This document shows positions 43,501 to 52,465 of a stretch of 64,000 nt of DNA, one piece after another. The notes below the pieces were generated by a model, which was not told where the DNA came from, ran no database searches, and was given only the letters and a program-made list of their open reading frames with translations. Numbering within the stretch: the stretch's first letter is position 1; each line of letters begins with the position of its first letter. The translations under genes and the position numbers were made by a program. This DNA comes from Epithemia pelagica. Its lineage: Eukaryota > Bacillariophyta > Bacillariophyceae > Surirellales > Surirellaceae. The DNA lies in NCBI GenBank assembly GCA_946965045.2, contig OX337229.1, positions 1,984,001-2,048,000 of the forward strand, given 5' to 3'.

Positions 43501-44391
43501 AACAAACGGCTCGACCCAACAGGAGATCACCTGTACTCGTGCAGCGCGGCATCGAAAACACCGCTCTCGAATGCAATTCGGGACACGCTCTTCGATGTGT
43601 TAAAACAAGTAGCTCCAGCAGCAAGAACAGTCGAATCGGTCCACGATGTCCATGTAGAACCACCTGGACTGGCTCCCGGCCACCATCGCAACATCAGACC
43701 CGCAGACGTTGGATTGCTACTTCGTCAGCCACACAAGAACAGACATTTCCAATACCTTGCCTTGGACATAACCATCCCACCTCCTCAACAGCCTCAGGCC
43801 ATCCTTGACCCGTCCGACCATGAAAAAATTGCCGCATCGGCTTCCAGGACGCATCAAGAAGCCGCCAGAGACAAGTTTTGTCGAGACCCAACGACCGCCC
43901 AACACCTTTTGCAGAACGGTGTCTACCTGCTTCCGTTTACGGTCGATCACTTAGGCTCCCTTGGATCCTTCGCGGACAACTTCCTGTTTCCATCAAGTCA
44001 CCACCCATACAATTTCTCCACCGCCCAACCACCAGCATGGGACAACCCAAACTTCGGTAAAGACACAAGACGAAGCCATCCACACCCACAGGCCTACGCC
44101 CTCTACCAAGAAGCAACGCATGCCCAATCCAACCTTCTGACGGCAGCAAACAGAGAAACCAAGCGCTTCAGTTACCCAGAAGCACAAATTCACTCCCTCG
44201 GCCACTATGCAAAGGCTTCCTTAAGCCACGCCATAGTGTCCAGCCTCGCCATTCATGCAAACAACAGCATGGCAGCCATCCGAGCAACGAACACGAAAAT
44301 TCGATTGAGAACCACACAATTACAAAATCTTGCAACCCCCAATTACGCACCTATTACTCCTATCTACTCCCCTGCCCCGGCGGCACACTAA
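40546..44391 (+). CDS. Retroelement ORF2: C2H2 fingers, reverse transcriptase, restriction-like endonuclease
   Basis: The frame is open from 40084, but the ATG at 40546 overlaps the ORF1 stop and directly precedes the fingers; 1,281 aa from there. N-terminal zinc fingers: CPVPDCHWTVPPNTHKPHAA with IITEH, then CRKCDTPTAIF and HLRQHITKKH. The RT core follows: LRPIGIGTAIRRVAAK, ALLLLDLTNMFNNVSR (first Asp), GFPQGCPLSPLFSC and ASIMDDTSI (active-site DD), then KTKILSS. The C-terminal endonuclease resembles R2-type: CRC with DPTGDHLYSC, then RPADVGLL and LALDITI, carrying the acidic residues. Such elements prime on a target nick and are often site-specific. No stop interrupts ORF2. Confidence 0.85.
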   Translation: MSKTRNPVHCPVPDCHWTVPPNTHKPHAAMKQHIITEHNDTHPSDYMTPKYCHQHGFHLCRKCDTPTAIFNTQGHLRQHITKKHSRSQTNIQLVLNTYRHLTTETENNWKQSLAFLHRLDPTPPPFRRTIWHKVKPPLRAEYYTVYNNVANWVIEATPPLAPAILKDDQPAQHDTDSTPFWKLLTILEALLLAPTKNTVHLTHSNAFRARLAMLKQGRLQELYDVVWNPPPLPKLKGRKKEHKKKQQQRQQRHPNPPTDNSLQPWQLKAAQETANLGNYRAALKKLTTNTPTATLTPPRIQRCKTELFPNRRQPPPTTRSQGQEPNMPPPAAQFLQLEDGPFELALRQMKPGTASGPFANCTDTIVSMALHRTTRAPDSTRPYFGTIKALMQLVVTAQVPPPIQTILASNYFLALHKDLNNLEKLRPIGIGTAIRRVAAKTALVHLTEDIKPILLKGGQYRIQIPGGVDFVAQTTAMAVRRFIDRNQNTDNNNQTIEQDQNPPSRALLLLDLTNMFNNVSRTEARKILLSDEATTPLVPLFDLLTNHPCNSWYFDENKQARYLLQEEGFPQGCPLSPLFSCIVLLALTTRLNKEQAQRASERKQNGDPHDDGKGGIAHTASIMDDTSICLPHCDLPWFLTRFKELGEPLGIILNHEKTKILSSTSHSSPMENLSPDNQAYLQEALSFLSASNPPSAEITSGVRFLGQPIGSSTFAKKYIEGKLHKLENNLNKLHQLDNLQTRNALFKFSMVASLLHLLPSDITLAHPKTNPRSTLWKSPTTDKTEELIRHFLAKISGIPEDNLPTPSALISSLPQRLGGLGYQHAAAAAYPRLMTQTARAISMAGSTETPIPEVHRQPFQNWEENPSPELTNFRKALSLFANELAEEALYVPSRYDTETHNRLMNHTLREHVVPRIFTDTPPEQRIFLPSVLSPLTSMAFTLPLTASQFRIENSVFKTALKRKLRLPLFIPQQHQHIPLRCRCSSNKRLDPTGDHLYSCSAASKTPLSNAIRDTLFDVLKQVAPAARTVESVHDVHVEPPGLAPGHHRNIRPADVGLLLRQPHKNRHFQYLALDITIPPPQQPQAILDPSDHEKIAASASRTHQEAARDKFCRDPTTAQHLLQNGVYLLPFTVDHLGSLGSFADNFLFPSSHHPYNFSTAQPPAWDNPNFGKDTRRSHPHPQAYALYQEATHAQSNLLTAANRETKRFSYPEAQIHSLGHYAKASLSHAIVSSLAIHANNSMAAIRATNTKIRLRTTQLQNLATPNYAPITPIYSPAPAAH

Positions 44392-44740
44392 CACAGACGG
44401 CGCCCCTCTCCTCTGCGAACTAGCCGCTTAGGAGTTCCATATACACGCATAGAATTGTAAAATAAAAGAAAAATATGCATAAATTGAATATTGCACAGCC
44501 CTGTGGAGACATGTGGATGATGTGATGAAAGAGTACGCTCGTAATGGATGCGAGACGTCTGGTTTTCGTTCTGCTTCCCATTTCCCATCACAGTTCATTC
44601 CGTGGAAGATACAGGAACTTACTTTGACACGACAGACTGAAAATCACGCCGAAGTTTATTGGAGAGGAGTTTTCGATCAAACCGTTGCACCTACATGGTC
44701 CATATCGTTAAACTGAAACCGAAAGTCCTTTCAACAAGAA
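44392..44740. other. 3' end of the retroelement and spacer
   Basis: The composition bias ends about 44400. An A-rich tail-like stretch lies at 44458-44474. Nothing else is recognised. Confidence 0.4.
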
Positions 44741-45353
44741 CTAAAACGCATCCCATGTACGATCCAAACAAGAAATAAAACGCAACCATCCAACTTCATC
44801 ACACATACGTTCCCAGTCGACACTTGTCGTCGTGAAACTCATCTTCCATGCTTTGCGCTGATAAAAAGGATCCTTGTATTCAAAACAAGCATCCATATCT
44901 TGATTTAACGCACACAAAATCAGAAATCGTCCCATTTCTCATACACGTAAGGTTGCTTATCAGGTTCCTATCCTTGTCAAGATCATGTTGTTTCGCCGAA
45001 GCTACAGTTGCTGGAGACGCCAAGGCAATGGCGCAGAGAGGAAGCATGAAATCAGCAAGCATGGTACTACACGATACAGATCATCCTCCACAACCAACTC
45101 CTTTCAAACGCAAAGTTGGGTTGAATTTCACGAACGCAATCATTCGGCCGCCTACGAATATTCTTGTGAAAATGAAAAACTCCTGCAACGCCTGCGACGT
45201 GGGTTCTGGAAGATTCAACGAAGGTACTAGTTCCAGATCATGTGGCATTTGGATGGCCACATTGTGTTTGAGAAAGAAGCCTTTAATACCCAAGAAAACG
45301 GAAACCCAAGGAAAGATGGCTGTATTGTGAAAAGTGATGAGAGAAAAGTCCAT
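44741..45353 (-). pseudogene. Hypothetical membrane protein gene, broken or mis-modelled
   Basis: Three minus-strand stretches look coding: 45353-45084 (FHNTAIFPWVSVFLGIKGFF, FTRIFVGGRMIAFVKFNP), 45062 to about 44940 in the same frame (MLADFMLPLCAIALASPAT), and 44900-44741 (DPFYQRKAWKMSF, WERMCDEVGWLRF, CLDRTWDAF then stop). The first two are separated by a single in-frame TGA at 45083-45081. The second and third can be joined in frame by a 46-nt GTATGA...AAG stretch, short for an intron here. It could be a pseudogene, a gene with very small introns, or contain an error. No family recognised. Confidence 0.35.
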
Positions 45354-45405
45354 AGGACTGTCAGAGTTGATGCTTCTCGCCTGTTCATGTCATGATGTCT
45401 GTAAC

Positions 45406-45507
45406 GTTCGTTGTCTTTGAAGGACGCGCTAGCTGTCCTTTGTTTGAGTCTGGTTGGTTCGTTGTCTTTGAAGGACTCGCGAGCTGTCCTATGTTTGAGT
45501 CTGGTTG
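45406..45507. repeat. 51-bp tandem duplication
   Basis: Two copies of GTTCGTTGTCTTTGAAGGAC followed by GCTGTCC and GTTTGAGTCTGG, differing at a few bases. The period is a multiple of three, but no gene model covers it well. Confidence 0.85.
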
Positions 45508-45710
45508 GTCGTGTTCGACATTTGACAGCATGCATATTGCATATCCAAGCCCTCGATCTCCGTGATTGTCCATTTATGTTTATGTGTTTTGCAGCTGTCT
45601 TAAATCCTATCAAACTGGATAAAGGTAATATCGTTTATCGTTTTGTTAAACTGTATGTACTGGAGTAACTATAAACACGTGTAGCTTGAGAAGCAAAGCA
45701 CTGAGCATGT

Positions 45711-46283
45711 TTAGAAGGAAAACATGGGCTTCTTGGCAGGCTTCATGTCAGCAAGGGTCTTTTCGGCAAAATCGGCATGACCGGCAGCGTCGGCAAGATC
45801 CTGGTAGACGGCCTGACAGGTACCCTTGGCATCCAAAACGTAGGTGACGCGTCCAGGGAGCAATCCAAAAGCGGCACGAGGGACATCAAAGGCAGTTCGG
45901 GTGGCATCACCTTCGTCGGCCAAGACAGAAAAGTTGAGACCCAAATCAGAGGCAAACTTGGACTTGGAGTCAACATCCTGTCCCGAGATACCAACGACTT
46001 CGGCGCCGTACGAGGAACGGATGGAGGCGACGCGTTCATTGAACTTTTCGGCCTGCACCGTGCAACCAGGGGACGAGTCGGCAGGGTAAAAGAACACAAC
46101 CAAAGGCTTCTTGATTTGGGATCGCTTGATAGTCTTTCCGTTTTGGTCCGTAAGGGCAAAGTCAGGAGCCACTTCACCGACGGCCAAATTCAATGCCGAC
46201 GAGGAGGCGGATCGTGGAGCGATGGGCGCAAAGGCGTCAGCCACGGAAGCGAGAAGAGCGACGAATGTAACAGCAAACTTCAT
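45711..46283 (-). CDS. PrxQ/BCP-like peroxiredoxin, plastid-targeted
   Basis: Single exon, ATG 46283, 190 aa. The N-terminus is a signal peptide ([17 protein letters not shown]) with the diatom cleavage motif ADAFAP, so plastid import is expected. The mature part is AhpC/TSA-type: [35 protein letters not shown] (peroxidatic Cys in the PGCT context) and [15 protein letters not shown]. In most PrxQ proteins a resolving Cys follows five residues after the first (CTxxxC); here that position is Glu. Another Cys (KGTCQAVY) lies near residue 155. It should reduce hydroperoxides, with a different resolving partner. It is divergent from the IDI-NAXE gene. Confidence 0.92.
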   Translation of the reverse strand: MKFAVTFVALLASVADAFAPIAPRSASSSALNLAVGEVAPDFALTDQNGKTIKRSQIKKPLVVFFYPADSSPGCTVQAEKFNERVASIRSSYGAEVVGISGQDVDSKSKFASDLGLNFSVLADEGDATRTAFDVPRAAFGLLPGRVTYVLDAKGTCQAVYQDLADAAGHADFAEKTLADMKPAKKPMFSF

Positions 46284-46664
46284 GATGATATCAGTTCTTC
46301 GTTGAGTGGAAGAGTGTATTTTTTATGATTGAATTGAGAAAGAGATCGTTGCTTGCAATGGCGTGTGAAGGAGGTGGCCAATGGCCAAGCTCATCAGCAA
46401 CAACATTGATGACGAAACTGAATTTGTGAGGAATGAGTCAGTGAGTCCAGGATCCATCACGAATCACGAATATCTTTGCTCGAGAAAGAAATCCATCGAT
46501 TGTGTCGCTTTTGGAGCGTGGCTAAGTCGCTCTTATTCTCGTACGTTTCTTTGGGCGTCCGTGGAGCATTTCTTGCATCCTCAACTTCGTCTTGGCACTT
46601 CGGTTCTCTTTTCTTTCGACGTGCATGGACCCTTGTCACACGGGGTCCTCTTTGATGGTGTGTC
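46284..46664. promoter_or_regulatory. Divergent promoter region (peroxiredoxin / IDI-NAXE)
   Basis: 381 bp between the two start codons, expected to carry both promoters. No specific element recognised. Confidence 0.4.
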
Positions 46665-48475
46665 ATGTTTACGAGAGTCCTATCAATGCTGTATCTAGCT
46701 ACAAGATCGACTTGTTTCTTATTCCAAAAGAGAGCAGTTCATTTCCCAAGAAAATCACAACACTGTCGGTATTGGACCATGCCTACTCAATGCGCCTTGT
46801 CATCGTCGGCGACACAGAACGCAGTCGGAGACAGTGCTTATGGGACCAATATGAATCAGGAAGATATGATGGAGAGTGACCAGCTCGTTGCGGTGGATGA
46901 AAATGATGTTCTGGTTCCAAATGTTGAGCTGTCGAAGCGAGCTGGACACACTTTTGATATGAAGAATCCTAGAGCAACACTGCATCGTGCCTTTTCCTTC
47001 TTTTTGTTCGATCGAAACAACAAAATGCTTCTCACGCAGCGAGCTAGCTCGAAGATCACCTTTCCTAGCGTCTGGACCAACACATGCTGCAGTCACCCAC
47101 TATATGGAATGAAGCCGAATGAAGTCGACGTGGTACCAGATGCCTATCCCCGATTTCCAGGAATCAAACAAGCGTCGTTACGCAAACTTCGACACGAACT
47201 TGGTCTGAATCTCCTTGACTACATTGACGGAAACAATCTAGATGAGGAAATAAAGTTCCTTACCAGATTCCATTATTGGGCTTCCGACACAATTACCTAT
47301 GGTGCCGAAACTCCTTGGGGAGAGCATGAGGTGGATTACATTTTGTTCTGCAAAATTCTGCAGGATGGCAGTGATATCTCCATTACTCCAAATCCAGATG
47401 AAGTGTCGGTGCACATGTTTGTTTCTATCGACGAACTCAAGACAATGATGACCGATCCAGATTTGCTGTGGTCTCCTTGGTTCCGTGGCATTATGGACCG
47501 CGGAGCCTTTGATTGGTGGGACGATATGGAGGGAAGTTTGGCGGGAAAATACACCAATGAACATGTCGCATTCTTCGATCCACCTCCAGCACATTATGCA
47601 TCCTACAATTTGCCTGCACATGGACGATTGACAGGGGTCTTGTCGGCAAAGCATAGCACACCTCCAGCGGTTGATACTGGATTCTTGGATGCGAAATCAG
47701 CAGCCGCATTGGACGAAGAACTCATGTCCACACCAGGCTTTTCGTTGGAGCAATTGATGGAACTGGCAGGTTTGTCCGTCGCTGAAGCAGTCTATACGGT
47801 CATCCAAGACGACCAAAAATCGTCAAAGGCATCGGACGACGACTCCAAGCCACAGATTTTGTGCGTTTGTGGCCCTGGAAACAACGGGGGAGATGGTTTG
47901 GTGGCAGCTCGTCACTTGAAGCTCTTTGGGTATGATTCAGCCGTAGTGTATCCCAAGCGAAGCGGACGGCAACCACATTACACCAATCTCGTTCAACAAT
48001 GTCTTGATTTGGATATACCCGTCCTTGATGAAATGCCGTCCAATTTCAGCAACTACCGCGTAATTGTGGATGCTATTTTTGGTTTTTCCTTCCAAGGGGA
48101 ACCAAGAGAACCCTTTGCGACGATTCTAAAGCAAATTCAAACAGCACAAGAAGATGGTTCATCATTGGTCGTGGCGGTAGATGTTCCGTCAGGTGAGTGG
48201 AATGAAGCGCCTCGGATGTACTTTATGGATTTCTGCAACTCTTACTTTTTTCTGACTGACTACGCAAAGGCTGGCATGTAAATGAGGGCGACGTCCTGGG
48301 CACAGGGTACCTTCCAGAGGTTTTGGTAAGTTTGACAGCTCCGAAACTTTCGGCCCAAAACTATCCCAAACGACACTTTGTAGGAGGTCGATTCTTGCCA
48401 CCTTCGTTGGCAAAGAAATACAATGTACGAATGCCACCGTATCCCGGTGTGGCACAAGTTATGGAAGTGAATTGA
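46665..48475 (+). CDS. Fusion of isopentenyl-diphosphate isomerase (type 1) and NAD(P)HX epimerase
   Basis: Exons 46665-48192 and 48270-48475 with a 77-nt GTGAGT...AAG intron; 577 aa. Residues about 1-50 look like an organelle presequence (Arg/Ser-rich, few acids). Residues about 70-310 are a Nudix IPP isomerase: WTNTCCSHPLYG carries the catalytic Cys, RKLRHELG the Nudix box and GEHEVDYILF the metal-binding Glu. After a linker, residues about 340-577 are a YjeF N-terminal domain: FSLEQLMELAGLSVAEAV, VCGPGNNGGDGLVAARHL and VVAVDVPSG, completed by exon 2 as WHVNEGDVLG, TAPKLSA and HFVGGRFLPPSLAKKY. One protein thus joins IPP/DMAPP isomerisation and repair of hydrated NAD(P)H. Both domains look complete. 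Confidence 0.93.
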
Positions 48476-48980
48476 ACCGAGAGACACATGTAGTCAAGGC
48501 CAGCAGTAGGAACTTGCTTCTAAACCTCTGGAGTTTGAGAATTCTCGAACTCAATATCACGACGAGTAACAACTCATTCAGAAAACCAATCACCGTAACA
48601 TGCATCTCTGGAAAGAAAAAAGCAGTGTGTGTCTGGAAGGCCATCTTCTTGACTTTTTCAATTCATAAAGTCATTGTAAGTTACGTGGATAGAGAGACAA
48701 TTTGTTGCATCGATGATTGAAAACTCTAGGTAGGTGTTCTTGTACTCATTCGCTGACTTGAGGAGAATGAATCGACTAGGTAGCTACCTACTCTTAGCGT
48801 TGAAATGAAAGATTATGCACCCCTAGCATTTTATTAGTCATGTGGGGACGCTGGAGTGTAGGTTCGCGTGACAGATTCCGAATTCCGATGAGATATCTTG
48901 AGATCTTGACACGACAAAGGGAGGATCTTTCTCATATCCGTACTCCCATCTGAAATCTGAAAGGCAGATAGCACGCAACG
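48476..48980. other. Intergenic region
   Basis: 505 bp between the IDI-NAXE stop and the RUS gene start. No coding region or repeat recognised; TAGGTAGCTACCTACTC, a relative of the dispersed motif, lies near 48780. Confidence 0.4.
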
Positions 48981-50537
48981 ATGAGGACTGAACGATGGAA
49001 AGGAGCTCTTCTGTTTGCTTGTCATGTCCTGCTCGCGAAGCATGTTTCGTGTTTAGCGGTTCCACTCGATCCTGGTAGCATTCGTGTCATTTCGACCAAC
49101 AAAAACAGTGGAAGTGGTAAGATATTCACTTTCCAGCAAAACGACAGTGCCGACGACGTCCATGCAAGCGTTGGTGGACCTATGACCGGAACATCCCGTT
49201 TCGACAAATCTCTCGGCAGTATTCTTCCTGCTATGGCCTCTGGTTTGCGATCGACCTTTCTTCCCTCGGGATACCCGTCGAAAATCCCCCATGGATATTT
49301 GCGCTATGCCGTATGGAGTTGGATCCAAGATTTATCGACGCAATTGCGGGGCGTCCTTGCGACTCAAAAAGTACTGGAAGGAGTGGGAGTGGGTCGTCCA
49401 GGGGCTACCGCCCTTTCAGCCATGCTCAACTTTTTGGTCCGTGATGGCTGTGGCATGGCGGCTACCTTGTTGTTCACGGCTTCTGCAGCCAGTCGGTTTC
49501 AAAGTGACGTCAAGAGATGGAGGCTGTTTGCCGACATTATGGTGGACATTGGAATCACCTTGGAAGTTGCGGCAGCGCAAGTGCCACAGCGATTTTTCCT
49601 TCCAGTAAGACATTTTGTCTCGATTTGATCTGTAGACGTTATTGCTGAACTCAAATAATGTTCTGGATGTTTTGCTGTTGCTTTGGGACAGATGATTTGT
49701 GTTGGTAACATGTGCAAAGCCATGTGTGGTGTTGCGGCAGGATCAGTTGGTGGTGCCATTAATCTCTACTGGGCTGCACAAGGTACAGACATATCGGACA
49801 TTAGTGCCAAGTTTGGGGCACAGCAAACAGTCACGGCCAGTTTGGGTCTCATCGCTGCTGCTCTCCTGGCAAAATCTGTCTCCAATGTTCCGGCAACTAC
49901 TGTCTGGATGCTGTACTCTGGACTGACAGTGTTACATATTTTTGCCAATGTTCAATGTATGAGAATACTCGAGTTTCATACCTTCAATGCGGCTCGACTA
50001 AGGATGATATTCCACGAATTCTGGAATCAACATTCCATGGACGAAAGCAACCCCACCAATGCTACGGTTACTGTTGCTTCTCCATCCAAGATTGCATCAC
50101 GAGAGCCATTGATCTTCCTTCCTGGATTTGTTTCACAACTTGGAAAAGGCCCCAGCATCTCGTTCGGAGTTCCGTTTAACGATGTGGTGGATGCAATGAA
50201 AACCCAACCTAATGTGGAACTTCTCAGTCGACCATACTGGCTTTCCGTGTCGGAACGAAAGAGCCCGTGGATGGGCTCGAAACACGTCATCAAGGTGGCG
50301 TTGAACGCGCGCACCACACCCCGCCAACAGATTCAAGCATACTTTGATGCTCTTGTCCTTCGGGAGAAGATAAAGCACCAAGGAAATGAACTTTCTCTTG
50401 CACGAGAGGAACTGGACGGAGGCCAAAGCCCACCTTGGTATTCGTTTTCTAAATCATGTCAAGAAGCTGGATGGAATCTAGACATTAGCAGTCTGGCTAG
50501 CGAAGGTTATGAAGTTACTGTTGACTTGGGAACTTGA
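48981..50537 (+). CDS. RUS (root UV-B sensitive)/DUF647 family protein
   Basis: Exons 48981-49604 and 49692-50537, with an 87-nt GTAAGA...CAG intron in phase 0; 489 aa. The N-terminus has a hydrophobic signal-like stretch. The family signature is clear: FLPSGYPSKIPHGYLRYAVW, then LRGVLATQKVLEGVGVG, VRDGCGMAATLLF, KRWRLFADIMVDIG, and in exon 2 VGNMCKAMCGVAAGSVGGAIN and NVPATTVWMLYSGLTVLHIFANV. In plants RUS1/RUS2 act together in early seedling development and vitamin B6-linked responses. The biochemical role is unknown. A plastid or other organelle membrane location is inferred. Confidence 0.92.
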
Positions 50538-50596
50538 TGGTCATCTTTTGGACTGCACAACAGGCATTAATCTTTCGCAGACACCAAGACCTACCG

Positions 50597-52147
50597 TCAC
50601 GCCACCGAGGTCTCTTGTGACGGCATCAACTTGGTTTGTAGCACCTTTGTACGATTGCGACCCATGATGGACTCTTTCGTGAATGTCTCTACTCTTTGAA
50701 CGAAACCATCCACTGTATAGGTCGTACTATTTATCTGCCGATCAGGTCCTTCTTCCAGTATCTTGGAGTCGTATGGATGAACGAAGTACACAAAGTGCTT
50801 TTCAAGCTCAGTTGTAAGCAGCAAGGATGGACCAGGCATTTGACAGGCATTTGCCAACAATTTGGATGCATTGCGAGAAGAGGAATACATGACTGGTATT
50901 GCATCGCGAAAAGACGGGAAAAGGCATTCCATCAGTCCGTGATCTGCCAGCTGAGAACGAGATATGATAAACCCAGTTCTAGGATGCAACTTGTTTGTTG
51001 GAACAAGTAACGTTGGTGATGAACGAAGAATTGCCTCCCTTGTTTTATTCTGTTGGATTGGAAACTGTATGGATGGTCCCAAAGTCATTTGGTTCGGAGA
51101 CCAACTAAGTCTTGATTGTGGCGACCATAAGTGGACATTGTCGTGTTCGGTTCGATGGAGACTTTCTGGTGACGAGTGCTCGGTTCGATTGGGCGTGGGG
51201 ATGTGGGCATGCGGAAAGACTGGAACAAAGGCAGGTATGTATTTTTGTGGAGGGTTCTTTCCAAGGTTACCATGGCCATCAGTGTATGAGGAATGGTTCT
51301 CCAGTTGTTGAGAGAGTGTCCAGAAATGAGACACATGCGACCCCAGAATCCGGGCTGTATCTGGCCAGACCATGAAGAAATGATAAAAGGGGAACTTGTC
51401 TCGTATGGCCCACCACGCCTGATGTTGTTGTGAATTCTGAGGGGCAAGGCGACCTGTATGTGGATCAGGGATGAGAGGACTAGCATTTGGCCAAATCGAT
51501 ATGCCCACTTGTGAGGGAAGAGCCTTTCGGATAAAGGGCAAGAACGGTGTGATATCCACTTGATCAGAAACACTGGCACCGGTCTGAGTTTCAATGATCC
51601 ACACAATATCGACATGAAATCCAGTTTGATCCAAGATGGTGGCTACACTGTGACGCATCAGAGGCACTGCATTGTAGACCGCTGAGCTAGCTTCATGGGC
51701 CGAAGATACGGTAGACGTGACAATGTACAGTACTCGAACTGGACTGGAAGTGTGCTGGTCCTTTTGCAGAATTGAGCGGCCATCTACCATTTCTGGTCGT
51801 CCTTGATGAGGGAGGGTCAACGGAATCCATTGGATAGTTGTCGATGGTGTAACTGCAGGGCCAATCAAGTAGTACACCAGGTAAACTGCCACAAACTTCC
51901 AGGCCACCCATAGAAATAAACAAAGCCATTTATACTTTGGAGGAACTTTGGCAATGGTAGATTGGTAATGATGTCGTATTTTGCGAACCAGCCAGAAGTT
52001 CCGACTTTGTTTGGACTGTGAGGACGAGAGCAATGGATCCTGTATAGAAGACTCGATATCATCTTGCCTGGCGGATTCTCCGTCCATTATTCCACTGGCG
52101 CTTCGGGTGAAGCCCTTCCATATTCTCTCGATAGAGGGTGATAACAT
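50597..52147 (-). CDS. Type II membrane protein, glycosyltransferase-like, unknown function
   Basis: First ATG at 52147 (the frame opens at a TTG at 52165), 516 aa, single exon. A cytosolic head with a Ser-rich stretch is followed by one membrane helix (WLCLFLWVAWKFVAVYLVYY, about residues 80-100). The lumenal part contains VRVLYIVTSTVSSAHEA, FHVDIVWIIETQTG, FPFYHFFMVWPDTARIL and LHPRTGFIISRSQLADHG, with several N-glycosylation sites. The layout and the strand-helix pattern with an FFMVWPD acidic motif suggest a Golgi glycosyltransferase, but no family is certain. It is convergent with the RUS gene, 59 bp apart. Confidence 0.7.
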   Translation of the reverse strand: MLSPSIERIWKGFTRSASGIMDGESARQDDIESSIQDPLLSSSQSKQSRNFWLVRKIRHHYQSTIAKVPPKYKWLCLFLWVAWKFVAVYLVYYLIGPAVTPSTTIQWIPLTLPHQGRPEMVDGRSILQKDQHTSSPVRVLYIVTSTVSSAHEASSAVYNAVPLMRHSVATILDQTGFHVDIVWIIETQTGASVSDQVDITPFLPFIRKALPSQVGISIWPNASPLIPDPHTGRLAPQNSQQHQAWWAIRDKFPFYHFFMVWPDTARILGSHVSHFWTLSQQLENHSSYTDGHGNLGKNPPQKYIPAFVPVFPHAHIPTPNRTEHSSPESLHRTEHDNVHLWSPQSRLSWSPNQMTLGPSIQFPIQQNKTREAILRSSPTLLVPTNKLHPRTGFIISRSQLADHGLMECLFPSFRDAIPVMYSSSRNASKLLANACQMPGPSLLLTTELEKHFVYFVHPYDSKILEEGPDRQINSTTYTVDGFVQRVETFTKESIMGRNRTKVLQTKLMPSQETSVA

Positions 52148-52465
52148 GGTGTTTGGTTTGCCCAAAGTGCTTGGGAAAGAGTGTCCTTGTTACGAATGTC
52201 AAACCTCATGTTTGCGTTTTGAGACACGCGACCCGTTTTTTGGGTCATTTGTTTGTGGGGGGAAGTCACTTTTTGCCCCCTACCTCGTGGTCTGTCTGGC
52301 GCAACGCCCCCTATTCAGTCGCGGCATGGTCACGTCAATAATAGCCACCAACGAATTATCTCCATCGGTGAAGGAGGTTGAAGGGCGAGAAACAACAAAC
52401 AAACAACACGTTCAATGAATTGACCTCACCACATCCCGTGTAGCAATAGCCGCTTCTATACAACC

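Larger units (their letters stand above)
37201..44480 (+). mobile_element. Non-LTR retroelement of the RT plus restriction-like endonuclease type
   Basis: The sense strand is strikingly rich in A and C and poor in G and T from about 37200 to 44390. It contains a damaged, low-complexity ORF1 region, a 200-bp assembly gap, ORF1 proper to 40553 and ORF2 40546-44391. The 3' flank ends in an A-rich stretch (AAAATAAAAGAAAAA near 44458-44474). No LTRs were found. The 5' boundary near 37200 is a guess, taken from the start of the biased composition. Confidence 0.7.
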
